Shown: piece by piece, positions 34,472 to 42,242 of the stretch
Layout: the number at the start of each line of letters is the position of its first letter
How positions within the stretch are numbered: position 1 is the first letter of the stretch
Assembly (NCBI RefSeq): GCF_000520955.1
Contig: NZ_JACC01000039.1
Coordinates: forward strand, 1-64,000
From: Aquimarina pacifica
GTDB taxonomy: Bacteria > Bacteroidota > Bacteroidia > Flavobacteriales > Flavobacteriaceae
Length of the DNA stretch: 64,000 nucleotides
Direction of reading: 5' to 3'
Notes under the pieces: generated by a model
The model's input: only the letters and a program-made list of their open reading frames with translations
Database searches by the model: none
Told to the model about the DNA's origin: nothing
Translations under genes and position numbers: made by a program

Positions 34472-34718
34472 AACGTCTATAAAACCATTGTATGTCATTC
34501 TAAAAAACTGAAAATTTAGTACGAAATTTATTATCATACTAATAATTCTGACTGTTGGAATTTTAGGATTTCTAAAGTTGAATAATGATGTTCTAAAACA
34601 AAATTTAAGATTGGATATGATGAGAATAACCTTAAAATGTATGTTGAACCACAATTAAGTAGAAAGGATTTAGGAATATGTAGGTATACAGAAACTGAAG
34701 AAAACCAATAAACACAAC
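34472..34718 (+). pseudogene. Collapsed site and decayed membrane-protein cassette
   Basis: AAC (34472-34474) and ATT (34487-34489) are only 18 bp apart, a boundary site reduced to its ends. What follows reads KFIIILIILTVGILGFLKLN in one frame, then NNLKMYVEPQLSRKDLGICR in another, before TAA (34709-34711). This is a small anchored protein broken by a frameshift. ATTGTATGTC is its likely head and AAACACAAC (34710-34718) its tail. Confidence 0.5.
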
Positions 34719-34741
34719 AATCTCAAAAACTTAACGAAGGG

Positions 34742-35185
34742 ATGAAAGAAACAACTAATAAACTTGAACAATTACTAAAAAGTGGATTCGAATATTTATC
34801 TCAATCTTCTGAATCAGAAATGAGCCAAAAAATAAGTATTGAAAAGTGGTCAAAAAAAGAAGTATTAGGGCATTTAATTGATTCTGGAATCAATAATCTT
34901 CAAAGATTTACGGAAATACAATTTGAAGACAAACCGTACAAAATAAGAACCTATAAACAAAATGAGTTAGTTAAAGTAAATGACTACCAAAACGCTAAAA
35001 CTAAAGAAATTATTGAATTTTGGTTATCAATCAACAATAGGATAAAGAACATAATTGAGTTGCAAACTGAAAAAACCTTGAGTTATAAAATAGAATTGGG
35101 AAAAGGAAATATCTCTGACTTAGAGTTCTTAATAATAGACTATGTCGACCATTTAGAACATCACCTTAATCAAATAATGAAATAA
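34742..35185 (+). CDS. DinB-family protein
   Basis: 147 aa, the usual length of the DinB/YfiT four-helix-bundle superfamily. These are metal-dependent enzymes such as thiol transferases, or proteins of unknown role. The candidate metal His residues are in VLGHLIDSGINN (about 41) and in the C-terminal DYVDHLEHHLNQIM (about 138-142), the family H...H-x-x-x-H arrangement. It is cytoplasmic, without a signal peptide, unlike the second DinB protein at 41453. It is probably a single cassette gene. Only the start of a left arm is visible downstream (35199-35260). Confidence 0.8.
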   Translation: MKETTNKLEQLLKSGFEYLSQSSESEMSQKISIEKWSKKEVLGHLIDSGINNLQRFTEIQFEDKPYKIRTYKQNELVKVNDYQNAKTKEIIEFWLSINNRIKNIIELQTEKTLSYKIELGKGNISDLEFLIIDYVDHLEHHLNQIMK

Positions 35186-35198
35186 AAAGGGCGGCTAA

Positions 35199-35612
35199 TA
35201 ATGTATAAAAATAATCGATAATTTTTTGAGCTTAACCAAAGGTCGTTGTAAGTATAACACCAATAATTTCCTATTTTGGGTTTACTAATTCTTCATGCAA
35301 AGATTAAGGTAAAAATGAGTATTTAACTGTAACAATCCGTTAATTTTAGGTTTGAGATCAAAAGGTTTTATTATAAAATTGAAAGCACCGCAAAAAAGAA
35401 ATGTGCTAAAAAAAGTAATAAAAATCATGGAGTTACTTATCTGAAATACCAGTGGTATGAGTTCCTGAAATAATAAACATGTGCTGCATTATACATGTAG
35501 TCACAGCAGATTTGTAATCAACTCACAAAGCTAGGATGCAATTTAGAATAAACCCTAATCTTTAACTCATGTAAAGTATCTATTTCTGAGAACATTACGA
35601 TAAACCAAAAAG
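35199..35612 (+). repeat. Site left arm and third insertion-sequence scar
   Basis: 35199-35260 matches boundary-site left arms (AATGTATAAAAATAATCG, GAGCTTAACCAAAGGTC). Then follows ~250 bp with no reading frame I recognise. 35515-35612 aligns, with many changes, to the IS end seen at 2060-2165 and 28066-28165 (TAAACCCTAATCTTTAACTC, GTAAAGTATCT). The 519-bp gap holds no gene. Confidence 0.45.
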
Positions 35613-35660
35613 TATACAACATTCGAAAATCCGTATAAGAAGTTAAGATTACTTGCGCCC

Positions 35661-35668
35661 TAACTTTG
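35661..35668 (+). promoter_or_regulatory. Possible -7 promoter element TAACTTTG
   Basis: TAACTTTG fits TAnnTTTG and lies 36 bp before the SDR start codon, a sensible 5' leader. No convincing -33 TTG at the expected distance was found. It would drive the three-gene operon 35705-38096. Confidence 0.4.
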
Positions 35669-35704
35669 TCTTATTCTTTTAATGATTAAAAAATATAGGC
35701 AAAA

Positions 35705-36655
35705 ATGAAAATAAATCAATTTGGTAACAAAGGGTGGACGCCTGATAGAATTGGACATCTAAATGGTCAAACTTACGTCATAACAGGAACGACAAGTGGT
35801 ACCGGATTCGAAGCAGCGAAAATATTGCTTGCAAAGGGAGCAAAAGTCGTGATGCTTAATCGAAATCCAAAAAAATCAGAGGATACCATCACTGTTTTGA
35901 AGCAAGAACTAGGTAATAACATAGATGTATCATCTATACAAATGGATTTAGCAGAACAAACCTCTGTAAAAAAAGCAGCAGAGAAGGTTCTTAAAACAGT
36001 TCCTAATATCAATGCACTTATCTGTAACGCTGCAATTGCCCAAGTACCAAAACAAATACTTACCGTAGACGGTTTTGAAAGCCAACTTGGTGTAAATCAC
36101 TATGGCAACTTCTTACTACAAGCTCTTCTTTACCCGCGAATTGAAGAATCTAAAGGTCGCATAGTAACAGTAGGTAGTATGGGATATAATTTAGGTATTA
36201 AGACCATACAATTTGACGATATGAACTGGGATAAGAACTACAATGCCAATGATGTATATAGCCAAAGTAAACTGGCGCAGATTATGTGCGTTTACGAATT
36301 ACAAGACCGACTAAAAGAAGTAGGTAAAACAGATGTTAAAGTTTATGCTTGTCACCCAGGTGCCTCTAGAACATCATTAATTAAAACCAGTGGCGGTTTA
36401 ATGACACGCTTTATTTGGCAACTAATGAAATTATCACCCTTTGTACAATCGGCCGAAAAAGGTTCTTATCCACAATTGATGTGTGCAACAGAGCCAAATT
36501 TGGACCAAAATGAGTTCTATGGGCCTACAGGAAGAGGTTATTGGACCGGTCCGGTGGGAGCATGTAAATTAGAACCACATGCAAAAGATAAAGCCGTAGC
36601 ACAGAGGTTATGGAAATTATCAGAAAAAACTATTGGTTTCGAGTGGAATTTATAA
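35705..36655 (+). CDS. Short-chain dehydrogenase/reductase (SDR)
   Basis: 316 aa, in the protochlorophyllide-reductase-like/extended-loop SDR range. The NAD(P)-binding motif is TGTTSGTGFEAAK (T-G-x-x-x-G-x-G), the structural motif reads CNAAIA (N-A-A), and the catalytic Y-x-x-x-K is in VYSQSKLAQIM. Arg in LNRNPKK after strand 2 suggests NADP preference. It is the first gene of a short operon. The AraC gene starts 9 bp after its stop, and that regulator's gene is followed 1 bp later by a membrane protein. It is probably a carbonyl reductase on a small, perhaps toxic, substrate controlled by the AraC protein. Confidence 0.9.
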   Translation: MKINQFGNKGWTPDRIGHLNGQTYVITGTTSGTGFEAAKILLAKGAKVVMLNRNPKKSEDTITVLKQELGNNIDVSSIQMDLAEQTSVKKAAEKVLKTVPNINALICNAAIAQVPKQILTVDGFESQLGVNHYGNFLLQALLYPRIEESKGRIVTVGSMGYNLGIKTIQFDDMNWDKNYNANDVYSQSKLAQIMCVYELQDRLKEVGKTDVKVYACHPGASRTSLIKTSGGLMTRFIWQLMKLSPFVQSAEKGSYPQLMCATEPNLDQNEFYGPTGRGYWTGPVGACKLEPHAKDKAVAQRLWKLSEKTIGFEWNL

Positions 36656-36664
36656 ATTAGTAGT

Positions 36665-37576
36665 ATGCAACATTTTAAAACTTTATCATCCTATTTAGAT
36701 TACTTAAAGCTTCCTAGACCCGAGCATCCTATGCTGAGTGTATTTAACTCAAAAGGCAATGATTACTTACCTTGTCCAAGAGAAAGTTCGCCACCAATTA
36801 CAAACGATTGCTATTCTATTAGTTTAAAAAAGTTTGTAAAAGGAAACTTAAACTATGGGCGCACAAAATATGATTTTACTAACGGTGTTCTAATTTTTAT
36901 TTCGCCAAGACAAGTTCTGCAATGGGATAATAGTGTGGTTTTTGAGCAAAAAGGCTTTTCGATAAACTTTCACGAAGATTTTCTGCAAGGAACAGAATTA
37001 GCTCAACAAATAAAAAAATATAGTTTCTTCTCGTATACAGCAAATGAAGCATTACACCTGTCTCCAAAAGAAGAGAAACAAATAGAATCAATAGCAAAAA
37101 ATATTGAAATTGAATATCAAAACAATCAAGATAAGTTTAGTAAAAAAATTATTATCTCTCAATTAGATACTTTATTAAAATATGCCAATCGTTTCTATGA
37201 AAGACAGTTTTTAAACAGAAAAGATTTATCAAATGATTTATTAGAAAAATTTAATAGACATCTATTTAAATATTTTGAATCAGGGCAATTACAAGAAAAA
37301 GGTATTCCGAGTATCATACAAATAGCAAACGAATTATCGATTTCGCAACGTTACTTAAGTGATACACTTAAAAAAGAAACAGGTAAAACTACTACCGAAC
37401 ATTTACACTTGCACTTAATTGATGAAGCAAAGAATATTTTACTACAACCAAATAAAAGTATCTCAGAAGTGGCTTATGAATTAGGATTTGAATATCCTCC
37501 TTATTTTTCGAGATTATTTAAAAAGAAAGAAGGTATAAGTCCAACAGAGTATAGAGAAAAATATAAATTAAATTAA
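36665..37576 (+). CDS. AraC-family transcriptional regulator
   Basis: 303 aa. The N-terminal ~190 residues match the cupin-like ligand domain seen in Bacteroidota AraC proteins that accompany SDR enzymes (FISPRQVLQWD, GFSINFHEDFL). The C-terminal double HTH (about 205-300) has IQIANELSISQRYLSDTLKK and VAYELGFEYPPYFSRLFKKK, ending EGISPTEYRE. It is translated as part of the SDR operon, 9 bp downstream of the reductase. It most likely regulates that operon in response to the reductase's substrate. Confidence 0.9.
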   Translation: MQHFKTLSSYLDYLKLPRPEHPMLSVFNSKGNDYLPCPRESSPPITNDCYSISLKKFVKGNLNYGRTKYDFTNGVLIFISPRQVLQWDNSVVFEQKGFSINFHEDFLQGTELAQQIKKYSFFSYTANEALHLSPKEEKQIESIAKNIEIEYQNNQDKFSKKIIISQLDTLLKYANRFYERQFLNRKDLSNDLLEKFNRHLFKYFESGQLQEKGIPSIIQIANELSISQRYLSDTLKKETGKTTTEHLHLHLIDEAKNILLQPNKSISEVAYELGFEYPPYFSRLFKKKEGISPTEYREKYKLN

Positions 37577-37577
37577 C

Positions 37578-38096
37578 ATGGATATATTAAAAATTGCACT
37601 CGAATGGGCAAAAGCCGAAGTCTTCTCAACACGATTTTTTATGTTTTTTGCGATACTATTTTTAATCGCAAGCATCGGGTTTTGGCAGCTAGGAAAAACT
37701 GATATTGCCAGAGCATACATTATTCCAACTTTGGTAGCGGGTTCTTTACTCATGACAATCGGACTTGGGTTATTTTTTACCAATAAATCAAGAATTACAG
37801 AATTTGAAACTGCTTACAAAACGGATGCCCCGGCATTTGTAGAGTCAGAAATTCTGCGTGCAGAAAGAACTTTAAAAGAATACAAAACAGTGGTGTTTAA
37901 AGCAATTCCTATCATCATCATTGTGACTTCCTTAGTGCTAATTTTTATTAACACACCTACTTGGCGAGCAATTAGCATCACAACGATTGCTATGTTAATA
38001 GTTATCTTATTGGTAGATGGGACTGCCCATGCAAGAATAGAAGCCTACCATAAAGAATTGAAATTGGTAGATTTAAGAAATGAAATCAAAAAATAA
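37578..38096 (+). CDS. Membrane protein, last gene of SDR operon
   Basis: 172 aa with hydrophobic segments at about 17-33, 45-65, 110-127 and 132-150. A conserved-looking middle stretch, TEFETAYKTDAPAFVESEIL, lies on the soluble side. Family not recognised by name, but this type of protein often accompanies SDR/AraC pairs in Bacteroidota. Its ATG lies 1 bp after the regulator's stop, so it is translationally coupled. A clear hairpin terminator follows (38132-38156). Confidence 0.7.
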   Translation: MDILKIALEWAKAEVFSTRFFMFFAILFLIASIGFWQLGKTDIARAYIIPTLVAGSLLMTIGLGLFFTNKSRITEFETAYKTDAPAFVESEILRAERTLKEYKTVVFKAIPIIIIVTSLVLIFINTPTWRAISITTIAMLIVILLVDGTAHARIEAYHKELKLVDLRNEIKK

Positions 38097-38131
38097 GTAT
38101 ACAAAAATATTGTCTACAAGTAACAGTAATT

Positions 38132-38156
38132 TAAGCACCTCTTCAAGGTGCTTTTA
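38132..38156 (+). terminator. Intrinsic-type terminator after the SDR operon
   Basis: The perfect stem AAGCACC/GGTGCTT with a 7-nt loop is followed by TTTATT. It lies 36 bp after the stop of 37578-38096. Confidence 0.7.
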
Positions 38157-38239
38157 TTAAAATTAAAGTATATTATAAATCAGAAAAGCAGTCATTCAAA
38201 TACCCTACTATCACATACAAGACCGTTATAAACAATAAA

Positions 38240-38335
38240 ATGAAAAAAGTACTTATAGTTATAGGTTCAATAGGAATAATATATGCTTTCTTTTATTCTA
38301 ACAAATTATATTGGTATTCCTATTGCTTCACTTGA
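38240..38335 (+). CDS. 31-residue hydrophobic ORF, truncated gene
   Basis: MKKVLIVIGSIGIIYAFFYS starts an obvious membrane or signal segment, but the frame stops after 31 aa. Directly downstream lies the TPM remnant. It starts just after a site end with GTT (38224-38226, CACATACAAGACCGTTATAA). I read it as the start of a lost lipoprotein or membrane protein joined to the decayed TPM cassette. Confidence 0.35.
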   Translation: MKKVLIVIGSIGIIYAFFYSNKLYWYSYCFT

Positions 38336-38340
38336 GTCGT

Positions 38341-38527
38341 ATGCCACTTGGAAAAATCAGAATCTCAACAGGATTAGGTACTGAAAAATACTCACCGACG
38401 AGATATGTAAAAGCATCATTGACCAAGTTATAATCCCCGAATTTAAAGAAGATAATTATTATAGTGGAATTAAAAAAGGATAGATAGAATTGATGAATAG
38501 ATGAGAATAAAAGTACTGTGCGCAAGA
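38341..38527 (+). pseudogene. Decayed second copy of the TPM-domain cassette
   Basis: One frame reads LGKIRISTGLGTEK, then after a frameshift ILTDEICKSIIDQVIIPEF and NYYSGIKKG, then a TAG. It aligns with the last third of the TPM lipoprotein at 13588-14130 (RQIGIATGTRTELILTDEIC..., FYSGIKKG). The DNA after the gene also aligns (AATAAAAGTACTGTGCGCAA against AATAAAAGTACTATGCACAA). The whole cassette end was therefore copied, and then decayed. Confidence 0.75.
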
Positions 38528-38608
38528 ATATATATGATTATAACTTCAAAGCAACTAATCGAATAGTTCTTGTATTTTTGCCATGCTACAACACATATAT
38601 TAAATGTA
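38524..38608 (+). repeat. Cassette-boundary site, shortened family C
   Basis: Left core AAG (38524-38526) for AAC, arm AATATATATGATTATAACTT. The right arm CTACAACACATATATTAAAT ends GTA (38606-38608). TATTTTTG (38573-38580) fits TAnnTTTG and lies 41 bp before the next start codon. Confidence 0.55.
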
Positions 38609-38621
38609 GAAGCTAATTTAG

Positions 38622-38924
38622 ATGACCCTAGAAGATTTAAAAACAAATATAAAGTGGTGGGAATCCAAACGCTGGATTTTCAATAGTGCGGTTGGGCTCT
38701 TCGGAATATACGGAATTTATGATTCTCTAGGCAAAATAGATTACGAATGGACAACAGAGGATACGATTGGAGTAATATTTTGGGGAATTGGTGCCAATGT
38801 TTTTTATTCATTAGGAGCACTAATGGAACTTTTTGACTGGTATTATCTTAAGAATAAGATTAAAATTACTCCAGGACTTAGATACTTACTTTTAGTTGGT
38901 GGGATATTATTTAGTTGTTTTTAG
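38622..38924 (+). CDS. Small membrane protein of unknown function
   Basis: 100 aa. It begins with an amphipathic, Trp-rich segment (IKWWESKRWIFNSAVGLFGIYG). Three hydrophobic stretches lie at about 18-33, 50-68 and 83-99; the last ends at the C-terminus. ALMELFDWYYLKNKIKI sits between the second and third. The family is not known to me by name, though the sequence looks conserved rather than random. It is the single gene between a family C site and a collapsed site (38982-39002). Confidence 0.6.
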   Translation: MTLEDLKTNIKWWESKRWIFNSAVGLFGIYGIYDSLGKIDYEWTTEDTIGVIFWGIGANVFYSLGALMELFDWYYLKNKIKITPGLRYLLLVGGILFSCF

Positions 38925-38981
38925 ACTCTCTGGAATACTATAATATATTTTAAAATCAACTATTACTAAAAAACCAACCAC

Positions 38982-39002
38982 AACATACATAGAGTAAACA
39001 TT
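38982..39002 (+). repeat. Collapsed boundary site (21 bp)
   Basis: AAC (38982-38984) and ATT (39000-39002) are separated by only 15 bp, which still read ATACATAGAG as in family B left arms. The arms and centre have been deleted. Confidence 0.4.
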
Positions 39003-39012
39003 GGTAGTAATT

Positions 39013-40206
39013 ATGAAGAAATTGAAGAATCCATTATTTTGCCTTTTGATTTTGACAGTAAGCTTAATTTCGTGTAAAACAGAAAATAAAACCGAAACCG
39101 AGCATCTACAACAACTGAAAACTGAAAAAATTAACAGTCTAGCAAATCGCTATCTTGAATTAAACCGATTTAGCGGAGTTATATTGGTTGCCAATGAAAA
39201 TTCAATTATTTACAACAATAACTTTGGTCTAGCTGATTACGAAAAAAAGAATCCTTTTTCAAAAAACACCTCTTTTAAGATAGGTGAAATTTCTGAAATA
39301 GTTATTACCAATATGATTCAGGAAATGGTAATTAAATACCAAATTCAATTATCGGATAACATTTCTAAGTACTTTCCAGAAATCAAATATGACTTAACTC
39401 TAAATGATTTATTAAATCAAACGCCAAATTCAGCACTAGGTTCTTTGGACCAATCAGAGAAGAATAAATTAAATCATGATTATTTAAGATTATTTATCGA
39501 AAAAATAAGTGGAAAAAGTTTCCAAGAAAACATTGAGGAATACAGTAAAGATTTAGAATTAGAAAACACTTATTTTGAAAAAACAGATACTAATTTGGCC
39601 GTAGGCTACCTGTATCATAATTATCAAGGTAATGGACTTGAATTACAAAAATCACCAGTCATAAGTTCGCAAAACACATTCATTAAAAATGGACTTAAAT
39701 CAACAGCTCATGACTTGACAAAAATCATTAGTTCAAATTCGGTAAATAAAGTAGAGATTGAAGGTTATTTAGAACATGATGGTTTTAGTTATTCTGTATA
39801 TAGAAATCCTCAAAATAAAATTTCAATAATCGTTTTAAGTAACCGAAGACATCCGGTTGCAAAAGAAATATCGAATAGTATTGATGCAATTATTAACGAT
39901 AAAGAATATCGAATTCCTTTGGCAAGAAAAGAACTCGATATTGATAAAAAATTACTAAAAGATTATTCTGGCTCTTATGCTATAAATGAAAATACAAATT
40001 TTCAAGTTGTGGTTCAAAATGATAGTTTATTTGTAATGATGGGACCGAATAAAATACATCTAAAACCACAATCCGAAAACCAATTTTATATGGAACAAAT
40101 GGACGCCTCTATGCGCTTTTTAAGAAGCACGAATAACATAGTTAATGAAGTCGTTTTATTAGATGGTTTTTTAGACGGAAATAGAATTAAACGGATTAGA
40201 AAATAA
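39013..40206 (+). CDS. Beta-lactamase-fold lipoprotein without SxxK catalytic residues
   Basis: 397 aa from the ATG at 39013; the in-frame TTG at 39001 is in the site core. The lipoprotein signal peptide ends LISC. A class C beta-lactamase-type domain runs to about 290: FSGVILVANENSIIYNNNFG, ADYEKKNPFSKNTSFKIG, LNDLLNQTPNS, then a C-terminal DUF3471-like beta domain (LLKDYSGSYAINENTNFQ). Where the family has G-S-x-S-K the sequence is G-E-I-S-E, so both the nucleophilic Ser and the Lys are gone. The Y-x-N region reads N-H-D. It is probably non-enzymatic. Compare 14369-15760. Confidence 0.8.
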   Translation: MKKLKNPLFCLLILTVSLISCKTENKTETEHLQQLKTEKINSLANRYLELNRFSGVILVANENSIIYNNNFGLADYEKKNPFSKNTSFKIGEISEIVITNMIQEMVIKYQIQLSDNISKYFPEIKYDLTLNDLLNQTPNSALGSLDQSEKNKLNHDYLRLFIEKISGKSFQENIEEYSKDLELENTYFEKTDTNLAVGYLYHNYQGNGLELQKSPVISSQNTFIKNGLKSTAHDLTKIISSNSVNKVEIEGYLEHDGFSYSVYRNPQNKISIIVLSNRRHPVAKEISNSIDAIINDKEYRIPLARKELDIDKKLLKDYSGSYAINENTNFQVVVQNDSLFVMMGPNKIHLKPQSENQFYMEQMDASMRFLRSTNNIVNEVVLLDGFLDGNRIKRIRK

Positions 40207-40274
40207 AAAGTGATTAAAAGGTTTCTAGAAAGTTCATTACTTTTAACTACCACCCTTAATACCACCGAGTCTTT
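40203..40274 (+). repeat. Right half of a family A site
   Basis: AGAAAGTTCATTACTTTTAA and CACCCTTAATACCACCGAGT match the right arm of family A. The core is TTT (40272-40274). The left half is missing. This is the last well-recognisable site in the window. The rest of the gap (40275-40450) shows no gene. Confidence 0.55.
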
Positions 40275-40450
40275 ATACCATTAGAAAACAACAAGGAAAA
40301 AATTACTTAACTACATCTTTCTTACTAGTTAATAATCCATACTTTACACTATCTCGAACAGAAAAACATATCCACTTAAATAAAAACTACACAAAAACAC
40401 ATATAATCTATTGATACAAAACTCTTTAATACTGTTCTTTTCATTTTTGC

Positions 40451-40458
40451 TACCTTTG
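40451..40458 (+). promoter_or_regulatory. Possible -7 promoter element TACCTTTG
   Basis: TACCTTTG matches TAnnTTTG. It lies 95 bp before the ATG at 40554, in a gap with no boundary site. A small inverted repeat (AACATT/AATGTT, about 40469-40488) follows in the would-be leader. Confidence 0.4.
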
Positions 40459-40553
40459 GGTAAGTACCGAACATTTTTTTTGAATGTTTCTTAGATACAA
40501 CTATATATAAAGTATTACAAACACAAAGTACGTAATGCCAATTAATTATTCAT

Positions 40554-41342
40554 ATGAATAAACTCATACTACTTTTTTTTATTTGTACGAATGTGTATTC
40601 GCAAACATTGGATGCTATACAATATAGTAGTAATGATTCATTGACTATAAAGGGGGATAACATTTGGGTTCGTTCGAAACCCATGACTGGCAAAGTTGTA
40701 TTTACACTAGATCATGGCAGTACCTGTAGAATTCTTGAAAAAGGAACACAACAATCTATAGGTAAAATCACAGATTATTGGTACCATATAGTATACCAAA
40801 ATAAAAAAGGTTGGGTCTTTGGGTCTCAAACATCTATCAACCAAGAACACACTATTCCGAACTTTAAAAACTATCTCAAAAATATTCTCGATAAACATTT
40901 TTTTGGTATTGGATTTGATTATTGGACACATCGTTCACAAGCTAGAGACCTCAAAAATTACAACATCGGTTATTTTAGGTTATATAATCCAGGTACTACA
41001 TGTAAGTTAGAACCATACATGCTCTTCGAAAATTATGATAAAGAACAAGAGCCAGAAATGCCTAAAGCAATCTATTTCGAAAATGAAATGCCAGTTAATG
41101 GTTTTTGTGAAAAAAGTAAGAGTCCCGATGGTGTTTATTTTAAAGAAGTGAAAAAATTTCCTACCTATATTTTAGAAACATTTGAAGGCAAGGAAATAGA
41201 ATTACCAGACAGGTATAAGAGAGGTGATAAAATGAAAGTAGTTATACTACATAATAATATGATTATTAAAAAACTATATTTTATAGCCGCAGACAATAAT
41301 TGGTCTCTTGTTGTTATAGACGACTGTGATTGCTCTAGTTAA
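40554..41342 (+). CDS. Secreted SH3b-domain protein
   Basis: 262 aa with a signal peptide (about 1-16, ending VYSQ). An SH3b domain (about 30-95) has the usual DNIWVRSKPMTGKVVFTL, then YWYHIVYQNKKGWVFGSQT. The rest (about 100-262) is unrecognised and includes FGIGFDYWTHRSQARDL. It ends with a Cys cluster DDCDCSS, perhaps metal or disulfide related. It is probably periplasmic. It is the third of four SH3b proteins here, and the first outside the cassette array. A promoter-like element at 40451 suggests its own transcription. Confidence 0.75.
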   Translation: MNKLILLFFICTNVYSQTLDAIQYSSNDSLTIKGDNIWVRSKPMTGKVVFTLDHGSTCRILEKGTQQSIGKITDYWYHIVYQNKKGWVFGSQTSINQEHTIPNFKNYLKNILDKHFFGIGFDYWTHRSQARDLKNYNIGYFRLYNPGTTCKLEPYMLFENYDKEQEPEMPKAIYFENEMPVNGFCEKSKSPDGVYFKEVKKFPTYILETFEGKEIELPDRYKRGDKMKVVILHNNMIIKKLYFIAADNNWSLVVIDDCDCSS

Positions 41343-41452
41343 ATAATAAATATTTATAACCCAAAGTAAAAAGCATTAAAATGACTTTTGATCTTCATGT
41401 CTAACCATTGATTACAAAAAGAAATCTAAGTAGAAATTAAAAACTGAACTAA

Positions 41453-42004
41453 GTGAAAAATATAAAACATAAAATAACCCTTATTTCAATACTCCTATTT
41501 TCTTCATTTTTATCTCCTATTCTAGCACAAAAAGATCCCTTTATAAAAGAATACATAGAACGACTGGATAAATCGAAAGAATATTTAATTCTTGTAGCCG
41601 AAATGATGCCTGAGAACAAATATAAATTCAAAGCAACAACAGAATCTATGAGTTTTTCAGAAAATTTAATGCATATTGGGTGGGCAATGGATTGGCATAG
41701 TCAATCTTTAATGGGCGGCCGAGAAGCTAGAGATTGGGCTACTGATACAGAACTTAAAGTAGATAACAAATCGAAAAAGGAAATGATAGCCAAAATCAGT
41801 GAGACTTTTGACAAAACCAGAGAATTTATCTCAAATTTTGACATAAATAAACTTGAAGAAAAGTTAGACTATTTTGGAGCAAATAGAACAAAAAGACAGA
41901 TTTTGTTATTACTTGCCGACCACATAACTCATCATAGAGGGCAGATGCTTGTCTATATGAGGTTGAATGGACTGAAGCCACCTAGATATGTTCTCTATCA
42001 ATAA
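41453..42004 (+). CDS. Exported DinB-family protein
   Basis: 183 aa from a GTG start. The N-terminal signal peptide ends ILAQ, after which the DinB four-helix bundle begins. The metal-binding His candidates are in LMHIGWAMDWHSQ (about 70-78) and in the C-terminal LADHITHHRGQMLVYMRL, exactly the D-H-x-x-H-H-R-G-Q pattern of the family. It ends with the conserved GLKPPRY. The protein probably acts in the periplasm, which is common among Bacteroidota DinB proteins. The substrate is unknown. Confidence 0.88.
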   Translation: MKNIKHKITLISILLFSSFLSPILAQKDPFIKEYIERLDKSKEYLILVAEMMPENKYKFKATTESMSFSENLMHIGWAMDWHSQSLMGGREARDWATDTELKVDNKSKKEMIAKISETFDKTREFISNFDINKLEEKLDYFGANRTKRQILLLLADHITHHRGQMLVYMRLNGLKPPRYVLYQ

Positions 42005-42242
42005 GTAAGACTGATAAAAATACAATTACCTGATAAAAAAATCGATAAAATAGAAACTTGATAATAATGATAATGCACTCCGTTTTGCATTTGAACTAAT
42101 TAAAAATAATCTATCTAAGTAATAACAGTACGACCTTAACCTATGCCCTTTTTTTATTACATTGTGGTATAATATAAACTGAAGTATAAGAGCTTGTAAC
42201 CCAACCCACATTCCTTGTAATAAAAGTTGTAAGATTTATAAA

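Noticed and set aside
1-40280. CRISPR array as explanation of the regular repeats
   Set aside because: Repeats are 60-240 bp, imperfect, contain inverted arms and are separated by whole genes, not by 30-40 bp spacers.
1-40280. Repeats as plain Rho-independent terminators or REP/BIME elements
   Set aside because: They lack T runs, are far longer than terminators, sit precisely between stop and start codons, and have cassette-specific matching ends. REP elements would not explain that.
1-40280. Integron integrase gene in the window
   Set aside because: No tyrosine recombinase motif (R...HxRH...Y) was seen in any frame of useful length.
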